A stretch of 59,768 nucleotides of DNA from contig DASUJY010000090.1 in NCBI GenBank assembly GCA_036279015.1, positions 1 to 59,768 on the forward strand, given 5' to 3'. Numbering within the stretch: the first letter of the stretch is position 1; every line of letters starts with the position of its first letter. The translations under genes and the position numbers were made by a program. The notes beneath the pieces are model-generated. The model did not search any database. It was not told where the DNA came from and saw nothing but the letters and a program-made list of their open reading frames with translations. Positions 41,031 through 49,596 of this stretch are shown piece by piece. This DNA comes from DATEOR01 sp036279015. Its GTDB lineage: Bacteria; Actinomycetota; Thermoleophilia; Gaiellales; Gaiellaceae.

Positions 41031-42493
41031 CAGGCCTCGGGCCAGCGGGTGATGACGACCTTCTTCTCGGTGTAGAACTCGATCCCGTCACGCCCGTGAG
41101 CGTGAAGGTCGCCGAAGAAGGACTCCTTCCAGCCCGTGAACGGGAAGAAGGCCATCGGAGCCGCCACGCCGATGTTGACGCCGATCATGCCGGCCTCGGC
41201 GTCGTGGCGGAACTTGCGCATCGCGCCGCCCGAGGTCGTGAAGATCGACGCCGCGTTCCCCTTCGTCGAGGCGTTCATGATCTCGAGCGCGTGGTCGAGG
41301 TCGCGCGCGCGGACGAGCGTGAGGACCGGCCCGAAGATCTCCTCCTTCGAGAGCTCGGAGCCCGGCTCGGCCTCGATGATCGTCGGTCCGAGGAAGTGAC
41401 CGTCGCCGTTTCCCTTGCCGCGACCGTCGAGGACGAGCTCGCCGCCCTCGCCGAGCCCGCGGTCGATGAACTCGCCGATCCGCTCGCGCGCGGTTGCCGA
41501 GATGACGGGGCCGACCTCGGTCTCGGGGTCGAGGCCCTCGCCGACGACCATCGCATCGGCCTTCTCGACGAGGCGCTTCTTCAGGGGCTCGTAGACGTCG
41601 CCGACCGCCACGCACACCGAGTTGGCGAGGCAGCGCTGGCCGGCCGCGTGGAAGGCGGAGGAGAGGACGCCGTCCACCGCCGACTCGAGCACCGCGTCGG
41701 GCATGACGACGACGTGGTTCTTCGCGCCGCCGAGGGCCTGGACGCGCTTGCCGTGCTTGGCGGCGGTCGCGTACACGTGGTGGGCGACCGGCGTCGAGCC
41801 GACGAAGGAGACACCGTTGATCCCTGGGTGCTCGAGGATCGCGTTGACGGTGTCCTTGCCGCCGTTGACGAGATTGACGACCCCGTCCGGGATCTCGCTC
41901 GCGTCGAGTAGCTCGAAGAGGAGCTCGGCTGCGAGCGGGTCCTGCTCCGAGGGCTTCAGGATGAACGTGTCGCCGCAGGCGATTGCGAACGGCAGGAACC
42001 AGAGCGGCACCATGAACGGGAAGTTGAACGGCGTGATCGCGGCGAAGACGCCGATCGGCTGGCGGATCATGTCCGAGTCGATCCCGCGCGAGATGTCCTC
42101 GAGATTGGCGCCCTGCATCAGGGACGGGATGCCGGTCGCGACCTCGACGCACTCGATTCCCCGGCGCACCTCGCCGGTCGCATCCTTGATCGCCTTGCCG
42201 TTGTCGCGGGAGACGAGCTCGGCGAGCTCCTCCCTGCGCTCTTCGAGCAGGTTCTTGAGCCGGAAGCAGGCGCGTGCGCGCTCGACCGGCGGCGTGGCGC
42301 GCCAGCCAGGGAAAGCCTGTCGCGCGGCGGCGACCGCGCGGTCGAGATCCGCCTGGGCCGACAGCGGCAGCTGCGCCATCGTCTCCCCGGTGGCCGGGTT
42401 CGTGACGTCGAGCATCTCGCTCGCCTCGGCGTCCACCCACTGCCCGCCGACGTAGTTCCTGATCGTCCTCGTAGCCGTCTCGGCCTGCGCCAT
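41030..42493 (-). CDS. mmsA: CoA-acylating methylmalonate-semialdehyde dehydrogenase
   Basis: This 487-residue ALDH has catalytic Cys in AAGQRCLANS, an NAD-binding loop SFVGSTPVAHHVY, and the MmsA-specific GGAKNHVVVMPDA. It converts (methyl)malonate semialdehyde to propionyl- or acetyl-CoA in valine, beta-alanine or inositol breakdown. GAAGGAGG precedes ATG 42493. It is the first gene of a five-gene operon and diverges from mug across a palindromic -10 (TTAGACTAA). Confidence 0.93.
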   Translation of the reverse strand: MAQAETATRTIRNYVGGQWVDAEASEMLDVTNPATGETMAQLPLSAQADLDRAVAAARQAFPGWRATPPVERARACFRLKNLLEERREELAELVSRDNGKAIKDATGEVRRGIECVEVATGIPSLMQGANLEDISRGIDSDMIRQPIGVFAAITPFNFPFMVPLWFLPFAIACGDTFILKPSEQDPLAAELLFELLDASEIPDGVVNLVNGGKDTVNAILEHPGINGVSFVGSTPVAHHVYATAAKHGKRVQALGGAKNHVVVMPDAVLESAVDGVLSSAFHAAGQRCLANSVCVAVGDVYEPLKKRLVEKADAMVVGEGLDPETEVGPVISATARERIGEFIDRGLGEGGELVLDGRGKGNGDGHFLGPTIIEAEPGSELSKEEIFGPVLTLVRARDLDHALEIMNASTKGNAASIFTTSGGAMRKFRHDAEAGMIGVNIGVAAPMAFFPFTGWKESFFGDLHAHGRDGIEFYTEKKVVITRWPEA

Positions 42494-42517
42494 GTGTCCC
42501 TCCTTCGGTTCCGCTTC

Positions 42518-42530
42518 TTAGACTAACGCC
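42518..42530. promoter_or_regulatory. bidirectional -10 element between mmsA and mug
   Basis: The palindrome TTAGACTAA (42518-42526) gives TAGACT on the + strand, 6 nt before GTG 42531 of mug, and TAGTCT on the - strand upstream of the Shine-Dalgarno-containing mmsA leader. One 9-bp element could serve both directions. Confidence 0.5.
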
Positions 42531-43034
42531 GTGGCGGATTCGGCGGTCCCGGACGTCCTGGCGCCCGGTCTCCGAGTCGTCTTCTGCGGGATCAACCCCG
42601 GCTTCCGCTCCGCGGCCGCGGGCGCGCACTTCGCCAATCCGCGCAACGACTTCTGGCGTCTCCTTCACGACGCCGGCTTCACGCCCCGTCTGTACGCGCC
42701 CGAGGAGCAGCATGCGCTCCCGGCGCTCGGCTACGGGCTCACGAACGCCGCGTACCGGACGACGAAGGGGAGTGGGGATCTGCGCCGCGGCGATTTCTCG
42801 GGCTCGGCGGGCCGACTCGAGGCGCTCGCCCGCGACCTGCGGCCGGAGATCCTCGCCTTCGTCGGCAAGGCCGCCTACGAGGGCGTCTTCCGGGAGCGGC
42901 CGGCGCTCGGGCTCCAGGAGCGGCGCCTCTCTAAGACGCGCCTCTTCGTGCTGCCGTCGACCTCACCGGCGAACGCCGCCGTGCCGTACGGCGAGCGGCT
43001 GCGCTGGTTCCGGGAGCTTCGAGCCGCGCTCTAG
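42531..43034 (+). CDS. mug: G/U mismatch-specific uracil-DNA glycosylase
   Basis: The 167-residue protein has the Mug motifs VVFCGINPGFRSAAAGAHFA (catalytic Asn in GINPG) and VLPSTSPANAA (minor-groove loop). It excises uracil or ethenocytosine opposite G. The leaderless GTG start lies 6 nt behind TAGACT. It is a single-gene unit. Confidence 0.93.
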   Translation: MADSAVPDVLAPGLRVVFCGINPGFRSAAAGAHFANPRNDFWRLLHDAGFTPRLYAPEEQHALPALGYGLTNAAYRTTKGSGDLRRGDFSGSAGRLEALARDLRPEILAFVGKAAYEGVFRERPALGLQERRLSKTRLFVLPSTSPANAAVPYGERLRWFRELRAAL

Positions 43035-43054
43035 GCAAGGGGCTGCAGACGTCG

Positions 43055-43067
43055 CATACTGGCCGGA
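43055..43067 (+). promoter_or_regulatory. leaderless -10 box for S55-like protease
   Basis: CATACT (43055-43060) is followed by 7 nt and then ATG 43068. It departs from TANNNT at the first base, so it is a weaker call. Confidence 0.3.
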
Positions 43068-44864
43068 ATGAAGACCGGGGCTCGCGCGAGGTGGGTCGGC
43101 GCTCTGGCCGTGCTGGCCGGGCTCGTGTGCGCAGGCTCGGCGCTCGCCGCGCCCGGGCCGTGCGCCACGGTGATGCCGCTCGACGACGTCGCGGCCGGCC
43201 AAGTGGGCGAGGGGTGGACGGTCGTCGAGGGCACCGAGCCCGATCCGTTCGACGTCGAGGTGCTCGGCGTCGCGAAGGACATCGTCGCCCCCGGGCGAGA
43301 CGTGATCGTCGTCAGGATCTCGGGCGCGACCGTCGATGCGGGTGGAGGCGTCTGGGAGGGGATGTCCGGCTCCCCCGTCTACATCGGCGGCGACTTCGCC
43401 GGCGCGCTGGCCTACGGCTTCTCGCTCGGGGCCTCCGACATCGCCGGCCTAACGCCGGCCGAGGACATGCTCGACCTGGACGGCCTGCCGGTCGCCTCGC
43501 GCCTGCCGAAACGGCTTCGGCTCCCCCGGGCCCTCGTCCGGGCGATCGCGAAGAGCACGGGAGCGGCCCTTCCTGAGGGCGGCGGCACGCTCGTCCGCCT
43601 CAAGGTCCCGGTGAGCGTCTCCGGCATCGGGCTCGGGCACGCCCAGTACGTCAAGAAGGTCTTGCGCCGGCACGGTCTGGACTTCACCCTGACGTCCGGC
43701 GCCTCGGCCCTCACGACTCTCGCCGGGACGGTGGACGATCTCGCCCCGGGCGGCAACTTCGCCGCTGCGCTCTCGTACGGAGACGTGACCGCCGCCGGGA
43801 TCGGGACGACCTCGTATGTCTGCGACGGACAGGCCCTTGCGTTCGGCCATCCCTTCTTCCTCACCGGCCGCGCCGCCCTCGGGGCCGGGGGCGCCGACGC
43901 TCTCGCCATCGTCCCCGACCCGTTCGGCCCCTACAAGCTCGCCAACGTGACCGGCCCGGTCGGCGTCATGGACCAGGATCGCTTCGCCGGCGTGCGGGCA
44001 GTCGACGGCGGGCTCTCCACGATTCCCGTCTCGACGGCCGTGACCGCGCTCGACACCGCTGCCGTGCGCACGGGCGAGACGGACGTCGTGCAGCAGAGCG
44101 ATCTACCCGAGCTCGGGACCACCCACGTGATCGGCAGCATCGACTCGACCTTCGACGCGATCGGCGAGGGCTCGAGTGCCGTCGCGTGGGCGATCCATGG
44201 CCTGCGCGAAGACGGGAGCCCGTGGACGCTTCGCCGCTCGAACAGGTTCGCCTCGAAGTTCGACATCTCGAGCGAGTCCGCGTTCGAGCTCTACGACGCG
44301 CTCTCCAAGATTGCCCGGTACCCGTTCGAAGACGTCGAGGTGACGAGCGTCGAGGCCGACGTCGAGGTCGAGTCGACGGTTCGCCGCTACCGGCTCGCAA
44401 GGGTGCTCGTCTGCCACAGCGGCGAGTGCAGGGCGGTGCGGAGACTCCGCGCGCATCCGGGCAAGACCCTCTCCTTCAGGGCCGTCTTGCGGCCCGAGGA
44501 CGGCTCGGCGGCGAAGCTCGTCCCGTTCAAGCTCACGATTCCGCCGCGTGCCCACGGCGGCGCCCTGGTCGAGGTGACCGGAGGCTCGGGCTGTCGCGGG
44601 CAGTTCGACCCGCGCTGCCGCCAGCCCCGGCCGCTCGCCTTCGATCTTCTGCTCCGCGAGCTCAGGCGCGTGCCCGAGAACAACGTCCTCTCCGCGAACC
44701 TCGAGACCGGCTCGCATGGGCGTGTCCCCGACCGCTTCCGGGAGCTGCTCGACCGGGTCGTCTCCGGCGCCGTGCGGATTCCCGTCTTCTTCCCGAACCA
44801 GTGCTGCCCACCGAAGCCCGGAGGCTCGGTGGGCGGCGTGCCGATTCCGGTGCCCGTTCCCTAG
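43068..44864 (+). CDS. secreted SpoIVB/S55-like peptidase-domain protein
   Basis: The 598-residue exported protein has signal peptide MKTGARARWVGALAVLAGLV, cleavage probably after ALAAP. The N-terminal third has the S55 features GGGVWEGMSGSPVYIGG (candidate nucleophile Ser100 or Ser102) and QALAFGHPFFLTG. In actinobacteria such proteins are uncharacterised secreted proteases. The C-terminal half has beta-rich repeats and a Cys/Pro-rich tail (FFPNQCCPPKPGGSVGG) that could be a surface or disulfide tail. Convergent with nadE, sharing CTAG at the stops. Confidence 0.85.
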   Translation: MKTGARARWVGALAVLAGLVCAGSALAAPGPCATVMPLDDVAAGQVGEGWTVVEGTEPDPFDVEVLGVAKDIVAPGRDVIVVRISGATVDAGGGVWEGMSGSPVYIGGDFAGALAYGFSLGASDIAGLTPAEDMLDLDGLPVASRLPKRLRLPRALVRAIAKSTGAALPEGGGTLVRLKVPVSVSGIGLGHAQYVKKVLRRHGLDFTLTSGASALTTLAGTVDDLAPGGNFAAALSYGDVTAAGIGTTSYVCDGQALAFGHPFFLTGRAALGAGGADALAIVPDPFGPYKLANVTGPVGVMDQDRFAGVRAVDGGLSTIPVSTAVTALDTAAVRTGETDVVQQSDLPELGTTHVIGSIDSTFDAIGEGSSAVAWAIHGLREDGSPWTLRRSNRFASKFDISSESAFELYDALSKIARYPFEDVEVTSVEADVEVESTVRRYRLARVLVCHSGECRAVRRLRAHPGKTLSFRAVLRPEDGSAAKLVPFKLTIPPRAHGGALVEVTGGSGCRGQFDPRCRQPRPLAFDLLLRELRRVPENNVLSANLETGSHGRVPDRFRELLDRVVSGAVRIPVFFPNQCCPPKPGGSVGGVPIPVPVP

Positions 44865-46573
44865 CCGCGCCAGCGGTTCGTGATCGGGATGCGCCGGTCG
44901 CGCCCGAAGGCTTTCGGCCGCAGCTTGACTCCCGGCGGCGCCTGCCGGCGCTTGTACTCGGCGCGGTCGATCATCGCCACTGCGCGCTCGACCACGTCCG
45001 GCTCGAACCCGTCCGAGGCGAGCTCTTCGCGTGAGGAGTCGAGCTCGACATACGCCTCGAGGACGCGGTCGAGCTCCGCGTAGGGCGGGAGTGAGTCTTC
45101 GTCGCGTTGACCGGCCCGCAGCTCGGCGCTCGGCGGCCGGTCGATCGTCGTCGCCGGGATCAGCTCGCGCCCCGCGCGCTCGTTCAGGTAGCGCGCCAGG
45201 CGGAAGACGTCCGTCTTGTAGACGTCCTTGAGGAGGGCGAAGCCGCCTGCCATGTCGCCGTAGAGCGTCGCGTAGCCGACCGAGAGCTCGCTCTTGTTGC
45301 CGGTTGCGAGCGCGAGCCAGCCGAACTTGTTCGAGAGCGCCATGACGATGAGGCCCCGGACGCGGGCCTGCACGTTCTCCTCGGCGATGCCGGGCTCGGT
45401 GCCCGCGAAGGCCGGCGCGAGCGCGGCGGTGACCGCTTCGACCGTCGGCTCGATCGGGATCTCGCGGTAGTCGGCCCCGAGGCTCTCGGCGACGAGCTTC
45501 GCGTCGGAGCGGGTCTCCGGCGAGCTGTAGCGCGAGGGCATCGAGACGCAGTGCACGTGCTCGGGCCCGAGAGCCTCGGCGGCGAGGGCGGCCGTGACGG
45601 CGGAGTCGATCCCGCCCGAGATGCCGAGGACGACGTCGGTAAAGTCGTTCTTCGCCGTGTAGTCGCGGAGGCCGAGCTCGATCGCGAGCCGCATCTGCTC
45701 GAGCTCGTCGGGGGCCGGCGCGACGAGCGGCTCGACGGGCCGGCCCACGGCGCGCTCGGGCACCTCGACGACCGGTGGATTCGGAAGCTCGCGCCGCGCG
45801 CGGGCGAGCGCCCGCCGGCGGGCGTCGCGGAGGCGCCGGCTGACGGCCGTGGTCGCGTCGACGTCGACGACGAGGAGCGCCTCCTCGAACGCGGGGGCGC
45901 GGGCGACGACCCGCCCCTCCTCGTCGAGCACGAGGCTCTGCCCGTCGAAGACGAGCTCGTCCTGCGCGCCGACAGCGTTCAGGTACACGATCCAGCAGGA
46001 GTTGTCGCGCGCGCGGGTCGCCAGCATCTCCTCCCGCTCGAGGCCCTTCCCGAGGTGGAAGGGCGAGGCGGAGATGTTGGCCACGACGTGCGCTCCGGCG
46101 AGCGCGAGGTCGGTCGCGGGCGGCCCCGGCTGCCAGATGTCCTCGCAGACCGTCGGGCCGACGAGCGTCTCGCCGCAGCGGAGCAGCACGAGCTCGCGCC
46201 CCGACTGGAAGTAGCGGTCCTCGTCGAAGACCCCGTAGTTCGGCAGGAACTGCTTGTGGTAGACCGCGCGCACCTCGCCGTCGACGCAGACCGCGCACGC
46301 GTTGAAGAGGTCGCGGTCAAGGTGCGGCAGGCCGACGAGCGCGGCGATGCCGGTCGTCTCGCGGGCGATCGCCTCGAGGCTCTCGGCTGCCGCGCGCAGA
46401 AAGCCGGGCCTGAGCAGGAGGTCCTCGGGCGGATAGCCGGTGACCGCGAGCTCGGGGAAGAGGACGAGCTCGGCGCCGGCCTCGCGCGCCCGGGCGAGCC
46501 AGTCGAGGATGGCGGTCCGGTTGCCCTCCAGGTCGCCTACGACGGTGTTCATCTGCGCGAGCGCGAGCCGCAT
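44861..46573 (-). CDS. nadE: glutamine-hydrolysing NAD+ synthetase
   Basis: The 570-residue two-domain enzyme has an N-terminal nitrilase-fold glutaminase with triad Glu41 (LFPELAVTGY), Lys106 (YHKQFLPNYG) and Cys143 (PTVCEDIWQ). The C-terminal synthetase has the PP-loop VLGISGGIDSAVTAAL (about residue 315) and ATGNKSELSVGYATLYGD. It amidates nicotinic-acid adenine dinucleotide using glutamine nitrogen. ATG 46573 sits 7 nt after a TAGGAT box. Confidence 0.95.
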   Translation of the reverse strand: MRLALAQMNTVVGDLEGNRTAILDWLARAREAGAELVLFPELAVTGYPPEDLLLRPGFLRAAAESLEAIARETTGIAALVGLPHLDRDLFNACAVCVDGEVRAVYHKQFLPNYGVFDEDRYFQSGRELVLLRCGETLVGPTVCEDIWQPGPPATDLALAGAHVVANISASPFHLGKGLEREEMLATRARDNSCWIVYLNAVGAQDELVFDGQSLVLDEEGRVVARAPAFEEALLVVDVDATTAVSRRLRDARRRALARARRELPNPPVVEVPERAVGRPVEPLVAPAPDELEQMRLAIELGLRDYTAKNDFTDVVLGISGGIDSAVTAALAAEALGPEHVHCVSMPSRYSSPETRSDAKLVAESLGADYREIPIEPTVEAVTAALAPAFAGTEPGIAEENVQARVRGLIVMALSNKFGWLALATGNKSELSVGYATLYGDMAGGFALLKDVYKTDVFRLARYLNERAGRELIPATTIDRPPSAELRAGQRDEDSLPPYAELDRVLEAYVELDSSREELASDGFEPDVVERAVAMIDRAEYKRRQAPPGVKLRPKAFGRDRRIPITNRWRG

Positions 46574-46586
46574 GGAATGAATCCTA
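46574..46586 (-). promoter_or_regulatory. leaderless -10 box for nadE
   Basis: On the minus strand, TAGGAT (46586-46581) is followed by TCATTCC and then ATG 46573, with no Shine-Dalgarno. Confidence 0.5.
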
Positions 46587-46594
46587 CCCCTGGT

Positions 46595-47650
46595 TTACGA
46601 CTCTGCGTCGAAAACCTGAGACGGCGAGAGGGCCTCGAGCGCGAGCGCGACGTCCTCCTCGTCGTTGTAGAGGTGGAAGGCGAAGCGCATCGAGCCGGCG
46701 CGCGCAGAGCAGGACACGCCCGCCTGCCGTAGCCGTTCGACCGCCTCGTCCGCCTGCTCGACCTCCACGCGCACGATCGGCCCGGCGGGCTCGGGGAGGC
46801 CGAGGCCGGCGGCGAAGGAGCGGGCGAGCCCGAGGTTGTGCTTGGTAATCGCGTCCGCGCCGAGCTCTGCGAGGAGCCCGAGGCTGGCGCGGGCGCTGGC
46901 CGCCGAGAACCAGGGGATCGAGACGTCGAGGCGGCGCGCATCGGGGGCGAGCTCGGGGCCTCCGTAGAAGTCGTCCAGCGGATTGGCGCGCGACTTCCAG
47001 CCGGCCAGCCAGGGAGTGATCTCGTCGAGCCGCTCGGGCCGGACGTAGAGGAAGGCGAGGCCGCGGGGGGAGAGGAGCCACTTGTACGAGTGCGCGACGA
47101 GGTAGTCGACCCCGTCGAGATCGACGGCAGTGCCGCCGACGGCCTGCGTCCCGTCGAGGAAGATCCGCGCGCCGGTCGCCTTCAGGGCCGCGAGGTCGGG
47201 GACACGCCCATCAGCGGACTGCACCGCGCTGACGGCCACGAGCGCGGTGCGCTCGTCCACGCCGTCGGCGAGCGCTTCGAGCGGGAGGAGGCGGAGCTCG
47301 ATTCCACGCTCGGCGAGCGGCCGCCACGGGAAGACGACCGAGTCGAAGTCCCGCTCGTAGAGGACGACGTTGGCGCCCGCACGCGCCGGCAGGCTCGCAG
47401 CGACGATCCCGGCGCCGACGGACGCCGCGGAGACGAAGGCGATCTCGGCAGCCTCGGCGCCGACGAGCCGTGCGAAGAGCTCCCGACAGGCCTCGCCGTC
47501 CTCCTCCCAGCGAAGCCACGAGGTGCGGCCGCGCCAATCCGCGAGCGCCTGCTCGGCGGCGGCCAGCGTCGAGCGGGGCGGCAGCCCGTAGGCGGCCGTG
47601 TCGAGGTAGCCGCGGGTCGGCGTTCCCTCGTATTCAGACGGCGCGAGCAA
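46595..47650 (-). CDS. class V aminotransferase-fold PLP enzyme
   Basis: This 351-residue protein starts at TTG 47650, overlapping the stop of the acyl-CoA synthetase gene by 17 bp. RGYLDTAAYGLPP opens the fold, the PLP Asp is in IFLDGTQAVGG, and the Schiff-base Lys in VAHSYKWLLSPRGLAF. It is related to cysteine-desulfurase/kynureninase-type enzymes. The substrate is unknown. The TTG start is the only one near the expected N terminus, and coupling to the upstream gene makes it plausible. Confidence 0.82.
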   Translation of the reverse strand: MLAPSEYEGTPTRGYLDTAAYGLPPRSTLAAAEQALADWRGRTSWLRWEEDGEACRELFARLVGAEAAEIAFVSAASVGAGIVAASLPARAGANVVLYERDFDSVVFPWRPLAERGIELRLLPLEALADGVDERTALVAVSAVQSADGRVPDLAALKATGARIFLDGTQAVGGTAVDLDGVDYLVAHSYKWLLSPRGLAFLYVRPERLDEITPWLAGWKSRANPLDDFYGGPELAPDARRLDVSIPWFSAASARASLGLLAELGADAITKHNLGLARSFAAGLGLPEPAGPIVRVEVEQADEAVERLRQAGVSCSARAGSMRFAFHLYNDEEDVALALEALSPSQVFDAES

Positions 47651-49526
47651 TGTCCTCGAGGGCCTCGGGGTTCTCGAGCGAGGAGAGATCCCCCGGATCG
47701 GCGCCGAGCGCCTTTGCGCGCACCGCGCGGCGCATGATCTTCGCGCTCCGCGTCTTCGGGAGGGCCGAGACGAAGACGACGCGGTCCGGCTTGAACGCGC
47801 GCCCGAGCTCAGCAGCCGCCTGCTCGGCCACTGCGGCCGCGAGCTCCTCCGTCGCCTCGTAGGCGGGCGCGAGCACGCAGAAGACCCAGGCCACCTCGCC
47901 CTTCACCTCGTGCGGGACGCCGACCGCGGCCGCCTCGGCGACCGCGGGATGGCCGATCACCGCCGACTCGATCTCGGCGGGCCCGATCCGCTTGCCGGCG
48001 ATGTTGAGCGTGTCGTCAGAGCGCCCATGCAGGAACCAGTAGCCGTCCTCGTCGACGGATGCCCAGTCCCCGTGCACCCAGACGCCGGGGAAGCGGCTCC
48101 AGTACGCGTCGAGGTAGCGGTCGCGGTCGCGCCAGAACCCGCGCGTCATCCCGGGGAAGGGGCGCCGGCAGACGAGCTCGCCGACCTCGCCGCTCCCGAC
48201 GAGGGAGCGCCCCTCCTGGTCGACGACGTCCATGTCCATGCCGAGGGCGGGGCCGCCGAGCGAGCACGCCTTGATCGGGATCGCGGGCGTGGGCGAGAGG
48301 AAGCACGCGCCGATCTCGGTTCCGCCCGAGCAGTTGATGATCGGGCAGCGCTCGCCGCCGACGCGCTCGAAGAGCCAGCGGTAGGGGCCGGGGTTCCACG
48401 GCTCTCCGGTCGTGACGATCACCCGGAGCGAGGAGAGGTCGGCATGCGGGTCGCCGTGCTGCATGAGGGCGCGAACGAGGGTCGGGGAGCACCCGAGGAT
48501 GCTGACGCGCTCCGCCTCGATCGTCTTCCAGAGGCGGTCCCTCGGCATGTCCGGTGCGCCCTCCGCGAACACGAGCCGGGCGCCCATCGCCCCGCCCCCG
48601 ACCACGGTCCACGGCCCCATGATCCATCCCATGTCGGTGGCGAAGTGGATCGTGTCGTCGGGACGAGCGTCGGCCTGGTAGGCGAGCTCACGCCCGATCG
48701 AGACGAGGAAGCCGCCCTGCACGTGCACGACTCCCTTCGGCTTCCCCGTCGTCCCAGAGGTGTAGGCGAGGAGGTAGGGGTGCTCCGAATCGACCTCGAG
48801 CGGCGGCAGCTCCCCCGGCCCGAGCTCGACCCCGCTCCACGAGCGCCCGCCGCGCTCCCACGAGACGATGTGGGCCACGGACGGCGCCTCGCGCGCGGCT
48901 TCCTCGACCGTCTCACGCATCTCGAGCCGCTTGCCGCGGCGCAGCGACCAGTCGGCGGTGACGACGACCTTCGCTTCCGAGTCCTGGAGGCGCTCGCGCA
49001 CGGCGGGCGCGGCGAAGCCGGAGAAGATCGGGACCTGCACGGCCCCGAGGTGGGCGCAGGCATGCGAGGCGACCGCGACCTCGGGGCACATGGGCATGTA
49101 GAGGGCGACCCGGTCGCCCGCCTCCACGCCGAGCGCGGCGAGGCCCTCGGCCAGCCTCGTCACCTGGTCGGAGAGCTCGGCGAAGGTGTACTCCCAGCGG
49201 GATCCGTCCTCGCCGAGGCCGACCGCGCCTACGCGATCCGCGTCGCGCTCGGCCCAGCGGTGCACGCAGTTCCAGGCGATCGAGAGCCGCGAGCCGACGA
49301 ACCAGGTCGCCCACTCGGGCCCGCGCGAGAGGTCGACGACCTGGTCCCAGGGCTCTGAGAAGTCGAGGCCCATGTCCTCGATCGCGGCGGGCCAAAACCA
49401 CTCCGGGTCCTCCTGCGAGCGCCGAACGAGCTCCCGGTAGTCGTCGAAGCCGTGGCGGTGCATGAGGCGAACCACGTTTGCGCGCTCGAGCGCGGCTGCG
49501 TCCGGGCGCCAGACGACCTCAGCCAT
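47634..49526 (-). CDS. acyl-CoA synthetase (AMP-forming), acetyl-CoA synthetase-like
   Basis: The 630-residue ANL enzyme has an N-terminal segment like the acetyl-CoA synthetase extension (WATWFVGSRLSIAWNCVHRW), P-loop LAYTSGTTGKPKGVVHVQGG, and hinge/A8 motif DDTLNIAGKRIGPAEIES. The C-terminal catalytic Lys is in LPKTRSAKIMRRA. It activates acetate, propionate or a similar short acid to acyl-CoA with PPi release. ATG 49526 lies 8 nt behind TAGACT. Unlike the enzyme at 3015, this one forms AMP. Confidence 0.92.
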   Translation of the reverse strand: MAEVVWRPDAAALERANVVRLMHRHGFDDYRELVRRSQEDPEWFWPAAIEDMGLDFSEPWDQVVDLSRGPEWATWFVGSRLSIAWNCVHRWAERDADRVGAVGLGEDGSRWEYTFAELSDQVTRLAEGLAALGVEAGDRVALYMPMCPEVAVASHACAHLGAVQVPIFSGFAAPAVRERLQDSEAKVVVTADWSLRRGKRLEMRETVEEAAREAPSVAHIVSWERGGRSWSGVELGPGELPPLEVDSEHPYLLAYTSGTTGKPKGVVHVQGGFLVSIGRELAYQADARPDDTIHFATDMGWIMGPWTVVGGGAMGARLVFAEGAPDMPRDRLWKTIEAERVSILGCSPTLVRALMQHGDPHADLSSLRVIVTTGEPWNPGPYRWLFERVGGERCPIINCSGGTEIGACFLSPTPAIPIKACSLGGPALGMDMDVVDQEGRSLVGSGEVGELVCRRPFPGMTRGFWRDRDRYLDAYWSRFPGVWVHGDWASVDEDGYWFLHGRSDDTLNIAGKRIGPAEIESAVIGHPAVAEAAAVGVPHEVKGEVAWVFCVLAPAYEATEELAAAVAEQAAAELGRAFKPDRVVFVSALPKTRSAKIMRRAVRAKALGADPGDLSSLENPEALEDIARAV

Positions 49527-49596
49527 CCCGACGAAGTCTACGAGCCGTCGGGCCTGCTGCTAGCTTCGTTGCCACTAACGTCTCGACGGAGGACGG

